NCBI GenBank assembly: GCA_023105745.1
Contig: JALGQZ010000005.1
Span: 63,292,019 to 63,356,018, forward strand
Source: Austropuccinia psidii
Taxonomy: Eukaryota > Basidiomycota > Pucciniomycetes > Pucciniales > Sphaerophragmiaceae
Direction of reading: 5' to 3'
Length of the DNA stretch: 64,000 bases
Part shown: positions 1 through 11,056 of the stretch, piece after piece
Position numbering within the stretch: position 1 is the first letter of the stretch
Layout of the letters: each line of letters opens with the position of its first letter
Made by a program: the position numbers and the translations under genes
Notes under the pieces: generated by a model
What the model saw: the letters and a program-made list of their open reading frames with translations, nothing else
What the model was told of the DNA's origin: nothing
Database searches by the model: none

Positions 1-469
1 AACCTCCATGAGCTAATGATTAAGCAAAGTTTTCCATTTTAATGATATGAAATAAAATGGTTTTGTTTCAGAAACAGAAGACACAATTCAGGTTTTAAAT
101 AGTCCACCTATTTGGTTTGAACTTGAAAGTCTCATGATTGGAACTCTAACCACAACAGTGTAAATATCCTCACTAATTTCTCAACAGAAGATGTTGGCAG
201 AGAAGGCTACTCAGAATATTTCTCTGATTGGGTTCATCATGTATGCCAACAGGCCACTGTAGCCTATGGCTCTAAACACTTCCTATGATGGAATGTAACT
301 CATATTAAATTGAGGGAGAGCATTGGTCATTGGGAATTGGGGATGATTTGGTGAGACAGGAGGTTGCTGAAATGAAAGACTTGTGTGGAAAAATTGCAAC
401 ACTTTAAATTAGCATTAAGGAGTGCAATAGCAATTTCCAATGGAAATGATGCACAAGGAAATCTTTCCA
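1..469. other. No gene recognised
   Basis: Non-coding AT-rich sequence. No domain, splice-consistent reading frame or repeat boundary could be recognised here. It leads into the degenerate repeats that follow. Confidence 0.5.
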
Positions 470-1135
470 CGAGTGTAAGAATGGTCAATTGTGGAAATAA
501 ACAGCCCTCGGTGTGCCAGCCATTCATTGCCTGAGGGTAATGATGGGAATCTGAGAACATTAGAGGGAAGTGTGGGAGCGTAAGCATGGTAAGCTGCAAA
601 GAAGATGAGGTGGAAGTGTGGAAACATAAGGATGGTCAATTGGGAAAATGAACAGGAATTGGGGCAGAAGCCAAACATAGTGTGAGCATGAGGATGACCA
701 ATTGAGAATATTAGAGGGAACTGCAGGCATGTAAGAATTGTAAGCTTCAGAGAGGATTAGGCAGGGTTGTGGAAGGGTAAAGGTGGGTGATGGCAGGGGC
801 AGGAAGCGTATCTATAGGGCACTGTGGGAGCGTAAACATTGCAAGTGGCAGAGAGGATTAGGCGGGGGTGTGGAAGCATAAGGATGAGTGATGGTGGGGA
901 TGCTGTGCCAGGGGGTGGAAGGACATCTATAGGGCATAAGTATAGTAAGTGGCAGAGATGATTAGGTGGGGTTGCGGAAGCACAAGGATGGGTGATGGTG
1001 GAGATGCAGTGGCAGGGGCCAAAGCATAACCATTGTCAGCTGGCAGAGATGATTAGGGGGGTGCAGAAGCCAATTCTTGTGTGAGGGTAGGCATGGTAAA
1101 GGTGAGAGATGATCAGCCAGTGGTGCAGAAGTAAT
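470..1135. repeat. Degenerate minisatellite-like tandem repeats
   Basis: The same phrases recur in the same order at irregular spacing. A block reading roughly 'gcataagcattgtaagtgg' followed by 'cagagatgattaggtgggg' and 'tgtggaagcataaggatggg' recurs near 580, 731, 832, 933, 1024 and 1087. A second phrase, 'atggtcaattg', recurs near 482, 632 and 697 (as gaccaattg in the last). Unit spacing drifts from about 150 to about 60 bp, so this is an old, decayed array. No coding function is seen. Confidence 0.6.
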
Positions 1136-1438
1136 CTAATGCATGAGCAGGAGCATGCCAAACTTCTGCCTGGAACCATGAGGTGTAATTACCTGAAGAT
1201 TGTGAATGGTATTGATATGGGTTTGATGCTTTGAGTGAAAAACTTGTGTGACAGATTTGACACAGACATGAAGCAACCCACTAAGTACAGTGACTATAAT
1301 GTGACACTAACACAACTGAAGAAAGATTTTAGGCTGAAATTTGTGCAATGTGAAGTCAATTTCCAGATATTAATGCAAAATTTGCTTTTTTGTCAAAGTA
1401 CTGGAGGGTATGGTCTGTCAATATTAGGAGTAATATAA
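1136..1438. other. No gene recognised; flank of a retrotransposon relic
   Basis: A short open frame exists here on the plus strand, but it has no recognisable domain. The region directly abuts the point (about 1439) where the family-A relic on the minus strand is cut off. Confidence 0.4.
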
Positions 1439-4114
1439 ACTTCATTTTCTCTAATAGTGCCCAATGGTTCATTATCTGAAGCGAATGAATTTTTATATGT
1501 GTATAAAAAATCAATAAGCTCATGCCTCATCTTGGGTGATAATGATGGATTAATCTATCCTTAAACAGGTTGATCAGTCACAAATTCCTCTCTATAAGTA
1601 TCTTGATTTGAAGATGCTACTGATATTTGTTTGGAAATATTGTAAAAAGCAAATTTTTGACTTTTTTTTTCTCCAATTGTAAAATATTGGTCTTTATGGT
1701 TATTGATGTCAATACCATAAATATTTAAGTAATCATTTCCAAGAATGATATGCTGAGATGTACAATGGTCCATTACTAATATCTATGTCTTCTTTCTCAC
1801 ACTTCCTGCATGGTTTAAAAATACAATATGAGTGTCCAATATGCCCAAGGGGTACATATCATTACTTGCACTACTAAATTGCACACCTTCAATTGGTAAT
1901 AGATGGTTCTTCCATTCAGGAATTATTACTTGAAGATAGTCTTTGCCTACATAAGTGCAAATTTCCCCTGTGTCTAAATTTACTTTGCCTTCAACATCAT
2001 TCATTCAGCCTAATGTAAAACAAGATTCTCTCGAATTGTAACCTTTTCATTTAGAATGTTTAGTCTTACACACTTTGGCATTCTGGATATTAATCACTTT
2101 ATAGAAATCTTCACTATATTTCCAGAAAGGATTATGGACTTCAGTGAATTCAAAGAAAGCTGTAATGTTTCCAATGTGATAGGCCTCTACTGGTGTTTCT
2201 TCAAAAATTTCAGAATCTTGGTCAGATTCTTCTTTCTCTTCAGCACACTGAACCTCTTCAATAACTTGAACTTCATTTATTTTAGTTGTTTTGGTGCAAG
2301 TTTCTGCTAAATGTGGGGTTCTTCCACAGTTATGACCCTTTAAGACCTTTCTTTCAGGTCTTTTATCCTCTCTGTAGATCCTTGCAACCATTTTGGACTC
2401 CATTGTGTTTCTAGTCCAGTTTTTAGCAATTCTTGTCCTAGCAATGATATCTTTCATTGCATTAACATAGTCCTCTGTTGAACAGGGTTCTACACATCTG
2501 CATGTGACAGCATGTTCTAGTCATCCTACAAATTTTCTTAATATTTTCATAGTAATCATTGAGTCAGACATATCTGGGTGGAAAGCATCTAATCTGCCTT
2601 TTTGTCTGAGGAACCAAGTTTTTTACCCTTTTCTGAGTTAAAAATGGCACTTTAAAAAGCATTTTCCATTTTAAATATACAGGAATTGTTGGCCCATTTG
2701 GTGATTATTTCATATTTCTACCAAGACCAATCATGTTTCTCATGTTCTTGTCTCATCTTGCAATACCATTCCTTTGAAGTTCTGGTGAACAAGGAGTGCA
2801 ATTTACCCACTATCATTCAATCAGGTATATTAAAATATTCTTGCAACATATCGATTGTTCTAATGAACTCAATATTGTTCTATTCACCTTCACCAGAGAA
2901 TGCTGGCCATTTTTTCAATTTGGGAATATCTCTTTCAGAGAATACATTTTCTCCTAGAAAAGGGGTTAAATTTTCTTTCACAGAAGGTTTTTCTTCAGTA
3001 AAAGTAGTAGAATGTCTGGGAATATGTGAATTTTATTGATAATTCTAAAGATTGGTATAATCAATTATTTCTAAAATACGGGTTTTAAAAATTGTGATTT
3101 GTTCATCAATGTGAGTTCCTAATTCATGATTCTGTACTTTATTTTTTCTCTGAATTCTGTCACATGTATTGGAAATTGACTCAAGCCTGGAATTTTTCAC
3201 TTTACACCATTCAGTAGAAGGTTCTGCCATTTTTCCAAGTCATTGATAGCTGATGTAAATTTCTTTAATTCTGTTTTAACTTTATTAAATTTTACATCAA
3301 TAATAGATTTATTATATCTAGTTTCATCTATTTTTTTTGTAAAAGTCCTTTGCATCCTTTCCTGCTCTTTGGATGTGAATTCCATAAGAGTTCTGGCCAT
3401 ATTGAATACACTTTCCATGGCTGAAGGCTCCACTTTGGGAATCCTGTACCCTTGTGGGTAAGTTCTGTGCCAATTGGCTTTGCCTTGATTGTTCTTGGGA
3501 CCTCTCTGCTTCTTCTGAGGTCCTTTGGGCTTGTCTTTGGACACCACTGGGCCTTCTTTCTCCAACCCTGGGGTCATTTCCAACTCTTTATTCTGGTCTA
3601 TGGATAAAAGACTTTGGTTCTTCAACCAATTCTTGATCTTTTTGACCTTGTCTTTGCAGGACAATGGACTCCACCCTTCTAAGAGTTATATTGTCTTCTC
3701 CTGACCCAGAAAGCTCTTGATGTGTACATAGGAGTTCATAGCCCCCTGCCAAAGTTTTGGGCATATTTCCCACTCCTCTTCCTTGCCTGCTCTGTACCAG
3801 TTGATGTACTGGGACTGATAAATTTCTATGGCTGCTCTGTACCAGTTGATGTACTGGGACTGATAAATTTCTATGGCTGCCACTTGGAAATGGTTCATCC
3901 CTTAAAACACTAACTTGAATCATTTCAGGCTTGGAGTTAATGTCAAATTATTTAGGCGCAGACCTTGGGGAATGGGGGAAACTCTGGCATACTCCAGAGA
4001 CACCTTTCTTGAGGCAGACTTGCCAGATCTGGACCTGATTGTGCCTCTTGCCTGCCCACATCCATCTGGTTGGACTGAATAGTTGCTTCCATTTCTGGTA
4101 TGCACCATTTTCAT
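1439..4114 (-). pseudogene. Family-A Ty3/gypsy relic: gag, protease, start of reverse transcriptase
   Basis: Read on the minus strand this is a decayed 5' half of a family-A element, colinear with the A' copy at 46660-61400. Order: gag start (ATG at 4114-4112 and a second at 4108), the conserved Gag core with 'QGYRIPK' near 3440, a coiled-coil region, a gag domain with several stops (about 2930-2500), a degraded zinc knuckle, and a protease with 'NLDTGEICTYVGK' near 1980-1945. The last recognisable piece, 1439-1545, matches the A' stretch just before the reverse transcriptase (SPKMR, SDNEPLG), after which the copy is truncated. Many stops and frame changes make it non-functional. Both overlapping frames of the gag region are still traceable. 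Confidence 0.85.
3789..3878 (-). repeat. Perfect 45-bp tandem duplication inside the gag relic
   Basis: Two identical 45-bp units (3789-3833 and 3834-3878) lie inside the core Gag frame of the family-A relic. They add 15 residues in frame, so AIEIYQSQYINWYR appears twice. The A' copy has the segment once. The two copies are identical although the surrounding gene is decayed, so the duplication is probably later than much of the decay. Confidence 0.85.
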
Positions 4115-4158
4115 GTTAATTTAAGACAAAATGAAGAATAAAGACAGAAAAGACCCAC

Positions 4159-4317
4159 CTTTTGGTGGTTGTTTGGATATTTCTGCTTTGAATAATGTGC
4201 CTCTTTTAGAAATTTTCACTTCAATACTCTCTTAAGATTCTGCTTCTGAAGATTCTTTACCAATAATATATCTCTTACTGAGCTTATTACCAGCTGAAAT
4301 ATAATTGATTAAAGACA
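4159..4317 (-). other. Candidate mini-exon of the family-A relic
   Basis: On the minus strand a pyrimidine-rich tract ending CTAG precedes base 4317, and AAAAG/GTGGGT follows base 4159. The enclosed 159 nt equals the mini-exon length in A' (46450-46608) and aligns along its whole length. It has no ATG and one internal TAA, as expected of a decayed copy. Confidence 0.55.
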
Positions 4318-4703
4318 CTAGAGAAAAATTAATAAAAGGAAAATTCTTTTTTATGATTTTAAATTTTTTTTGAGATTTCTGATAAGTTTCATTTTCTATA
4401 AATTAAAAAAAATTATTATATTTAAAGATAAAAGGAGTAAAATTTAAGATTTTGTATAAAAATTAATTCTTAGTAACTCAAAGAATAATTTTATAAGTTT
4501 TTGGATGTGAAGAAGAATGTGTAAAACAGTACAAAAGCAAAACAAATTCCTCAATGAAAAATATTTTAAAGACAAATTCAAAAATAAGAATAATTGCAAC
4601 TTTAATTTGAAAGGGACAAAAGTATTAAATTAATATATCTTGTAGCTAAATAATATATTAAGTAAGGGTACAAGGTTCAAAAAAAACATGGCCAGGCCCC
4701 CAA

Positions 4704-6215
4704 ACATAATATGTGTCTATGAAACTGTTGATAATATTACTATTAATCAAGAGTACTATGACTGTTCTTATGAGATATAATAAAAAGAATTTATTATAAC
4801 CACAATCAAAGAATTAATATATTAATTAATTATTTGCTTTACTTGTTATACACTACTAGTGATTATAACAGGAAGCAGTAATTACCTACAAGAGTCAATT
4901 ACAAGAAGTTTGCAATAATAAAATTTCTTTGTTAGAATAATATAATTACTTTAACATATAACTATCTTTTATACAAATAATTATAAATAGCATTCTTGAA
5001 GAAAACTAATAATAGAGAAAAGTCTCAAAATTTAATTAAAACCACTCACTCATATTCCAATGAAACCTTGAAAAGAATTGGTAGAGAGATTTGATGGATA
5101 AATTGTGGATTTAAAGGATCAAAATTTATTTATAACAGTATTACAACAAATCACACTTTATTTCTATTATTTAATGTATCTCTTATTGATTCTGAAAGAT
5201 TAAAACACCTAAGAAAAATATTTAACTAATACTAATTACTTGTTTGTAATAAAGATATAATTGGACAATAAGATGATTTGGAAAAAAACAGCGTCAAGGC
5301 CTCTTTTAAGTGAACATTGGCTCACAGAGGCCTTCCATGCAGAAATATGAAACACCAGTGAGTGAGAAAGAAATAATCCCTTTTGGATTATTGATTGCAT
5401 CATCTGTTGTCATGTAAGATTATCATAATTACTGAATTAAGGCTTTTACATGACCACCAACCCATGTATGGTTAATAATAAAAGGAGTAACAACTGTAAG
5501 TATTCCTTTATTTCAAAATTAACATTAATTTCTCGAATTCATAAATGTTACTGGAAATCTCATCACATGTTGTATTTTCTGTGAATTTTTGAATATGCGG
5601 TGTTTCATGTAGAATCATCAAAAATGGACTTTACATAAAACATTTAATTTTACTTATAGACCTATAATTCTTTTTGGTTTCTTTATAAAAAAAACCATTC
5701 TCCATTGGTACTGAATGTTTCAGAAATATTCATCATTACTTGTATTTCTAATGAATTTTTAAAGTTTTTACCTTATTTATACATATAATTGCAAACAGCA
5801 CAGTATAGCAAGTTGCTATGAGGTGAATCAATTGATACTAGTCCAAAAAAGGTTTCTATTACTCTTTTAAGATTTATCCATGGAAAATAATTAATGATTG
5901 ACATGGTAACAGGAGTCTCAGCTTCTCTTTACCTCCTTGTCATGTCAAAAAAGCAGCTTATTTTTAATTTTCTTATTATTTAATGAGAGTTTAACTTGGT
6001 AACCAAGTTCCCAAAATGTTTTAGTATACTAATTTGACCATTATTAGCCATGGATCCACCCCTCAGAGGCCTCAGAAGTTGGTTACCCTGGCTCTCTTTG
6101 ATTTCTTTTGTCCCCATTAGCTATTTTCACATCAAAAATAGTAATTGAGGCTTGAAGACTGATATCCACTATGGGTTTACCAAAACTGTATTTAAGAATA
6201 CAAAACTCTCCAAAG
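4704..6215 (-). repeat. Truncated LTR of the family-A relic
   Basis: On the plus strand the edge next to the leader follows the block 'catggccaggcccccaaa' (candidate primer-binding site read in reverse, about 4683-4700). The following sequence aligns along its length with the solo family-A LTR at 59312-61234: for example 'ctatgaaactgttgataat', the 'cctcagaagttgg' block near 6067, and 'atatccactatgggt' near 6162. Similarity stops at about 6215, where Tc1-like sequence begins, so roughly 400 bp of the LTR are missing. A decayed form of the 65-codon LTR frame is still recognisable near 5500-5700 on the minus strand. Confidence 0.75.
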
Positions 6216-7457
6216 ATTTAACCTTTGAGGCACTTTCAAAACAGCTGCAAAGACTGGCCACCCTACCAATATGACCGATTGTGATTGTCAGGAGTTATCA
6301 AGAATAATTACTTGCCACTGCTGCCCAATTTAACAATATCCTTAGTACTCAAGTCTCAACAAGAACCATCCAATGATAAATACACCAACTTGGCAAGCAG
6401 TTTGACATTGGTCCTATAAAGCCCTACCTCAGGCTGCATGACTTCCAATGATGATTGGCACTTTCTCATGAACACTGACACTGGAGGATCACCAATTGGG
6501 CTCAAGTCATCATTTTATCTTGGCAAGAAATTGTATAAGGTGTGGGTTTGGAGGACAGCTAGCAAAAAATTCCACCTGGAGAACTTGATGGTGAGTCACC
6601 AATCTGGCTGCCAATTGGTAATGGTGTGGGGTGCTTTTTGTGGAGGCACAAAAGGCCCCCTTGTGATTCTCCAAGGCCAAAAAAATGATGCAAAACATTT
6701 TTGAAACGTTTACTGACTGGCTCTTTGGCCATTTGTTGAAAGAAGGAATAGGCCCCATATATCCTTGGATGCCAGTGAATGATCCTGATGGAAGATGGGG
6801 CACTAATTCACACTTCTCAAGTCAGTCAAGAGTGGTGTGAACATAATAGAATTGTCCAAATTCAGGGCCACCTCACTCTCCCAATATGAATCTCATCAAA
6901 AACCTTTGGAAGAAGATCAAATTGAAATTTTCCACCTTTTACCAGCCCCAAAAAATGGATGAACTTCAGAAAGCTATCACTGCTTCCTGGAATGAAATCC
7001 CAAGTCAGCACCTCAATCAGATTTTCAATACCATTCCAAAACAAATGCAAGAAATAATCAATCAAAACGGTGGCCCCATCCACTACTGAGGGTTTCATTC
7101 TCAAGGTAAGCTCAATTTTTTTTCTCTTGCTTGACAAGAACTAATTGTTCATTTATTTTGCAAAAAATCAACATTTTTTATTTCACAATTGGTTGTAGCA
7201 TCTTTAAACTCTCAAAAAAATGATAAACATTGTATTGTAATGAAAAAATGTTTTTTTAGTGTTATGAAGTGCTTGTGTTATAGCTTTAAAGCATGAAATG
7301 ATGATATTCTTTCTACTTTTTTTTTCCAGGGCCATTGAGTGCCTTGTGCATGCAAGTAAGCCAAAAAAAAGACCATGCCTGTACAATATATCTGAAGCAT
7401 ATTTTACAGGCATGGTTGTATGTAATAAAGTGTTTCCCTACATTTTTCAGGGCACTG
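6216..7457 (+). mobile_element. Tc1/mariner-like relic, left end missing
   Basis: This stretch contains the C-terminal two thirds of a Tc1-type transposase and ends at 7457 in GGGCACTG followed by TA. That matches the terminal repeat of the neighbouring element at 7478-9059. No matching left terminal repeat is visible near 6216, so the left end appears to have been lost where it joins the family-A LTR. Confidence 0.65.
6250..7089 (+). pseudogene. Tc1-like transposase fragment (DDE family), inactive
   Basis: The frame starting near 6438 shows the typical Tc1 middle section: 'GLKSSFYLGKKLYKVW', then 'MVWGAFCGGTKGPLVI'. A later frame (6886-7089) has 'NLIKNLWKKIK' followed by a C-terminal helix region ending IINQNGG. 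In Tc1 transposases the third catalytic acidic residue lies in NPIENLW. Here it reads NLIKN, so the glutamate is replaced by lysine. With several frame breaks and no N-terminal DNA-binding domain, it cannot be active. Terminal repeats were not needed for this call; it rests on protein motifs. Confidence 0.75.
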
Positions 7458-7477
7458 TACATATGTACAGTACTGTA

Positions 7478-7504
7478 CAGTGCCCTCCAACAAGCCTTCA
7501 AATA
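7478..7504. repeat. Left terminal inverted repeat of the Tc1 element
   Basis: Begins CAGTGCCCTCCAACAAGC directly after a TA dinucleotide. It pairs with 9033-9059 at 24 of 27 positions. Confidence 0.88.
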
Positions 7505-7790
7505 CCATTAGGGTTTTTTGTGGACAACCTGCATGGTTCTTTTTTTTAACTCCTAATATCTTTACTCATCTCATCAGCCTCATGTCTGGTCATGTTTTTC
7601 TTTGTGCTCAGATTTGTTAACCAATCTCCTTCAACCATCTTGATTGACTGTCAAGCACATTTAGCAATTTTGCTATCATGTGTGGTTTTATCATTTTTAA
7701 TTTTGCCTAAAGGATCATGTCTATAAATATATTCAATCCTGTTGTTGAGTAAGCTGATTTTTTACCCAATCATTTTACATACTCATCATA

Positions 7791-8819
7791 ATGGCTCCCT
7801 GCCACAGTGAGGGCATTTGTGGTTTAATTGTTGGTATGCATGATGCTGGAGCTTCAATTTTCACAATTTCCCAACATCTTGAGGTACTGCCAACCACTTT
7901 TTTCAATAAAATTTGTTGATTCCAAGAACAAGGTCATCTTAAAAGCTTGCCTATATCAGGTCAACCTCCAAAACTAAACAATTGAGACCAACAGGAGCTT
8001 TCCTTAGTTATTCATCAAAACTGTCAAGACACTTTTGTCTCCATCAAAAACATGATCATGGCAAATGTATCAATCAATGCTCTTTGCAAGGCCATTCATG
8101 AACTGGGTAAAAAATTGTGCATTGCAGTCAAGAAACCTTACCTCAGCCCATGACACATGCAATGTCACCTGGACTTTAAACAAGCTCATTTTCACTGGAC
8201 TGTTTCCAATTGGTCTTGAGTGATATGGATTGACAAGTCCTTGTTTGAGCTAGGTAAGCCAGTCACTAAAAGGAATGTCTAGCAATAAAACATTCAAAAA
8301 TACAAACTTGAATTGATGGCTGTGAATCATTGTTCTGGTTGTCATTCAATTATGGTTTGGAGGGCTCTTTGTGGACTGATTCAATCTGAATTAATTGTGA
8401 TGCCACCTGGACAATGTCAAGCCATAGATTTTATTGAAAATGTTTATGAGCCAGGCTTATTGCCCTTCATGGATGAACTGGTTGAGTTAGGTGTGGCTGA
8501 AGATCATGAAGAACTTACCTTAATGGAAGACAGAGCTCCCATATATACTGCAATTGCAAGCCAACAATGGCAAGAAGAAAATCAAATCCACAAACTAGTC
8601 TGGCCAGCTTATTCTCCTGATCTTAACCCCATTGAGAACTTATGGTTCATGATGAAATATGTTGTTACACACCTTTTCAATCCCAAGACAATGGAAGAGT
8701 TAACAATTTCTGTTAATGCTGTTTGGGAGACATTACCTTTTGATCATGTTGAAGCCTTACTCTTATCTTTTCCTGCAAGGATGCAGATGATAGTGGATCA
8801 GAATGGCGCTCATACTTGA
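7791..8819 (+). pseudogene. Tc1-like transposase (DD34E), broken by stop codons
   Basis: One reading frame from ATG 7791 to the stop at 8819 covers about 342 codons, the usual Tc1 transposase length, but has at least six in-frame stops in its first half. N-terminal helix-turn-helix-like region: residues about 1-110 (ISQHLEV, GHLKSLP, SGQPPKL). The catalytic section includes 'VIWIDKSLFELGK' (first Asp), 'MEDRAPIYTA' (second Asp) and 'YSPDLNPIENLW' (Glu). Exactly 34 residues separate the second Asp and the Glu. From 8313 onward the frame is open for 168 codons. Several stops are TGA where relatives usually have arginine, which fits C-to-T decay of CGA codons. Confidence 0.88.
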
Positions 8820-9032
8820 TGGTAGGAGCTATATTTTATTATTACTCCAGTTTCTTTGTGTTATGAGGTTTTTTATGTTATTACTATTTATAGACGCGTC
8901 TTTATTATTAGTTTGATTTAAAACCAACACATGCATAATCATACAAAAAAAAATTCTTGACTCTTCCATTTAGCCTTGTGAGACATGAGCCAATTGTAAT
9001 AAAAAAAATTACCAAAAAAATAAAATAAAAAG

Positions 9033-9059
9033 TGTTTGAACGTTTGTTGGAGGGCACTG
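9033..9059. repeat. Right terminal inverted repeat of the Tc1 element
   Basis: Ends TTGTTGGAGGGCACTG directly before TA. It is the inverted partner of 7478-7504. Confidence 0.88.
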
Positions 9060-9673
9060 TATATAACTTATTGCTGCTTTTTTGAACTCAGCCATGCTAG
9101 GTTTGAACATTGGCAAACATTACTTGACATTAAGGCAGGCAATATTGTACAGGTAGAAAGGGTAGCTTGACAGCCAGCCAAGTCTAATTAATAAATGACC
9201 TGCACTTTTTGAAGAACGGCCCAAACTTTCGCTATACACCATATTGCAGATACTTTCGCATTATAGTTGACTTGTTGAGCCCAAGTTTTTGGGTCTATCA
9301 AGGCCTGCGCTGTTGTTCAAGTTGTCTTCCCAGTGTTCTTTCTGCCCAATTTGTAGGTACCAAACTTCATATACAATTGCATGCATTCAAAACCACATTC
9401 TTATATGATAAAATCCCGGCTGATTATCTTCGCCGCATGATAGGTATAGCTTGATATTGCACGTCCATATTGCAAAATACATCGCAAAAACAAGAAATAA
9501 AAAAACTCGTCTACAACTTTCAATGACGGGTTTATCTTTGAAATCAAGTCATGAAAGTACGAGCCAAACTTGATTTTGAACAATCAAACGATCCTTCCAT
9601 GAATTACGCTCATGAAAACAACAAGTCCAACCAAAAGCGTCAAAGAAACACGAAAACAAGGCACGGTGAGTAA
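9060..9673. other. Intergenic, downstream of DCD1
   Basis: No gene or transposon boundary was recognised. The stretch lies 3' of the minus-strand dCMP deaminase and presumably holds its transcript end. Base composition becomes visibly richer in G and C from about 9200, unlike the surrounding transposon sequence. Confidence 0.5.
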
Positions 9674-11056
9674 TCATTGACTACAAGCATGAGCTGAGAC
9701 TTTGAACGTTGAATCAATTTGACGCAATTTGACGCCAGCCTCAAGGAAGATCTGAGTAGTGGCTAAATCCATTGAATAGCTTTGAGAATAAACCACTTCT
9801 TTCACACCGCATTGAACGATTTTAACACTACATCTTAAACATGGGCAACTAAAGTCCATGTTAATTTTAAGAAATTCCAATAAGTGAGATATCAAAGTTC
9901 AGCAACAAATCAGTAAATTAAACGTGAGCTTTGAAGTCTGATGGCACGCGCTTTGAGGTGGGACTAACGTGTTACAATAAAGCGTAGAGTTGGTGATTCG
10001 ATCTCTACCAGCTTCGAGGAGGGCGTTCTCTTCAGCATGTAGACATAAACATTCCTCTAGATTCATACCACAAGCTGGAACAGATGAAGTTGAAAGTTGA
10101 GTTGAAGAGTAGTTACCACCGTTGCATCTTCTACAACCGCCCTCATTGCAGTTTTCTAAAAAAAATAAATGTTGGAGCACGTAAAAATAGGAAGAGTGAG
10201 CAGTTTTCATGAGCACAGCTTTAAAATTAGAGAAGTGAGTTGAGCTGACTCATTCCACGAGGAGTGCCATTGTAACCTGTGCTGAGCACGCGATTATCGC
10301 TTGTGACGAGGACTGCGCCAACTCTACGCTTCATACAATTGCTCCGGAGAGAAGCAAGATCGGAAAGCGAGATAAAATAAGAATCCCATGTGGGACGGAT
10401 GGAGGCTCTGATGTTTGGAAGATGAATTCGAGTGATGGAGCGTAAGAGATCTGAGACTGAAAGATCATTGTTGAATGAATAGGTGACATAGGGCATGAGT
10501 GCGTTGAGTGGGGTTGAATCATAAAGCTTGCATCCATTTAATCCTCTAGAAATGCTTAGGACAGAATCAGATGAGCTGAGTGGCTCCTGGTCAGGTCGAT
10601 TCCCAAAGTGAGCTATATCATCCTCAATGATAAACTCTTCCAATGTACTACGCGATAAATTGAAGGCTTGTCAGCAAAGGTAGTTATGTCTGTGTTGATC
10701 AGATTGATGTCCTACATGTTGTTCGCTGAAGATAAACTGAATTTTCTCTTCCATCGATCAATCAGCCTTGACTGAACGAAGACAAACGCCACCCAAGGCC
10801 GTTTTGAGAAAGGCTTAATACTTGCCTCCGATCTTAAGTCGGTGGTAACCAGGTCATGTGTCCAATTTGACGTAGCAAAATTCAAGAGCTCCTCAGCAGT
10901 TGCAAATCTCAGATGAGCTGATGAGACTAGGTCTGAATCTGAGTCTGAGTCTGAAGATTGGGCTATGGAGACACGAGTGAAAAAATGTGTCTTGATCAAG
11001 AATTCCACAATCGTTTTCTTGCCTGTTGCTTGAGCTCCAACCAATGCAATCAGCAT
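9674..11056 (-). CDS. DCD1: Deoxycytidylate (dCMP) deaminase, fungal Dcd1 type, four exons
   Basis: It converts dCMP to dUMP for thymidylate synthesis. Predicted exons (minus strand): 11056-10716, 10647-10250, 10155-9969 and 9848-9674, total 1101 nt, 366 residues. The introns of 68, 94 and 120 nt start GTAGGA, GTCAGC and GTTAGT and end TAG; the second donor is weak, but the joined frame demands it. The N-terminus has a P-loop-like GAQATGKKT (residues 7-15), matching the kinase-like N-terminal extension of fungal Dcd1. The deaminase core has GYNGTPRG, NCNEGGCRRC (about 248-257), HAEEN with zinc ligand His286 and catalytic Glu288, and CPCLRC with Cys312 and Cys315. It ends with the conserved EVVYSQSY region. 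Yeast Dcd1 is somewhat shorter; a serine/aspartate-rich stretch (SDSDSDSD) follows the P-loop region here. All key residues are present, so it is probably functional. The start is ATG 11056; no upstream in-frame ATG was seen. Confidence 0.92.

Larger units (their letters stand above)
7478..9059 (+). mobile_element. Complete-length Tc1/mariner element (1582 bp)
   Basis: The ends are inverted repeats: 24 of 27 bases match between 7478-7504 and the reverse complement of 9033-9059, starting CAGTGCCCTCCAACAA. Both ends are flanked by TA (7476-7477 and 9060-9061), the target duplication expected for Tc1/mariner. The length of about 1.6 kb and a single transposase frame fit the family. The transposase carries stops, so it could move only if an active enzyme were supplied elsewhere. 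Confidence 0.9.

Noticed and set aside
1235..1438. 67-codon plus-strand frame
   Set aside because: No recognisable domain, no neighbouring signals, next to a truncated transposon.
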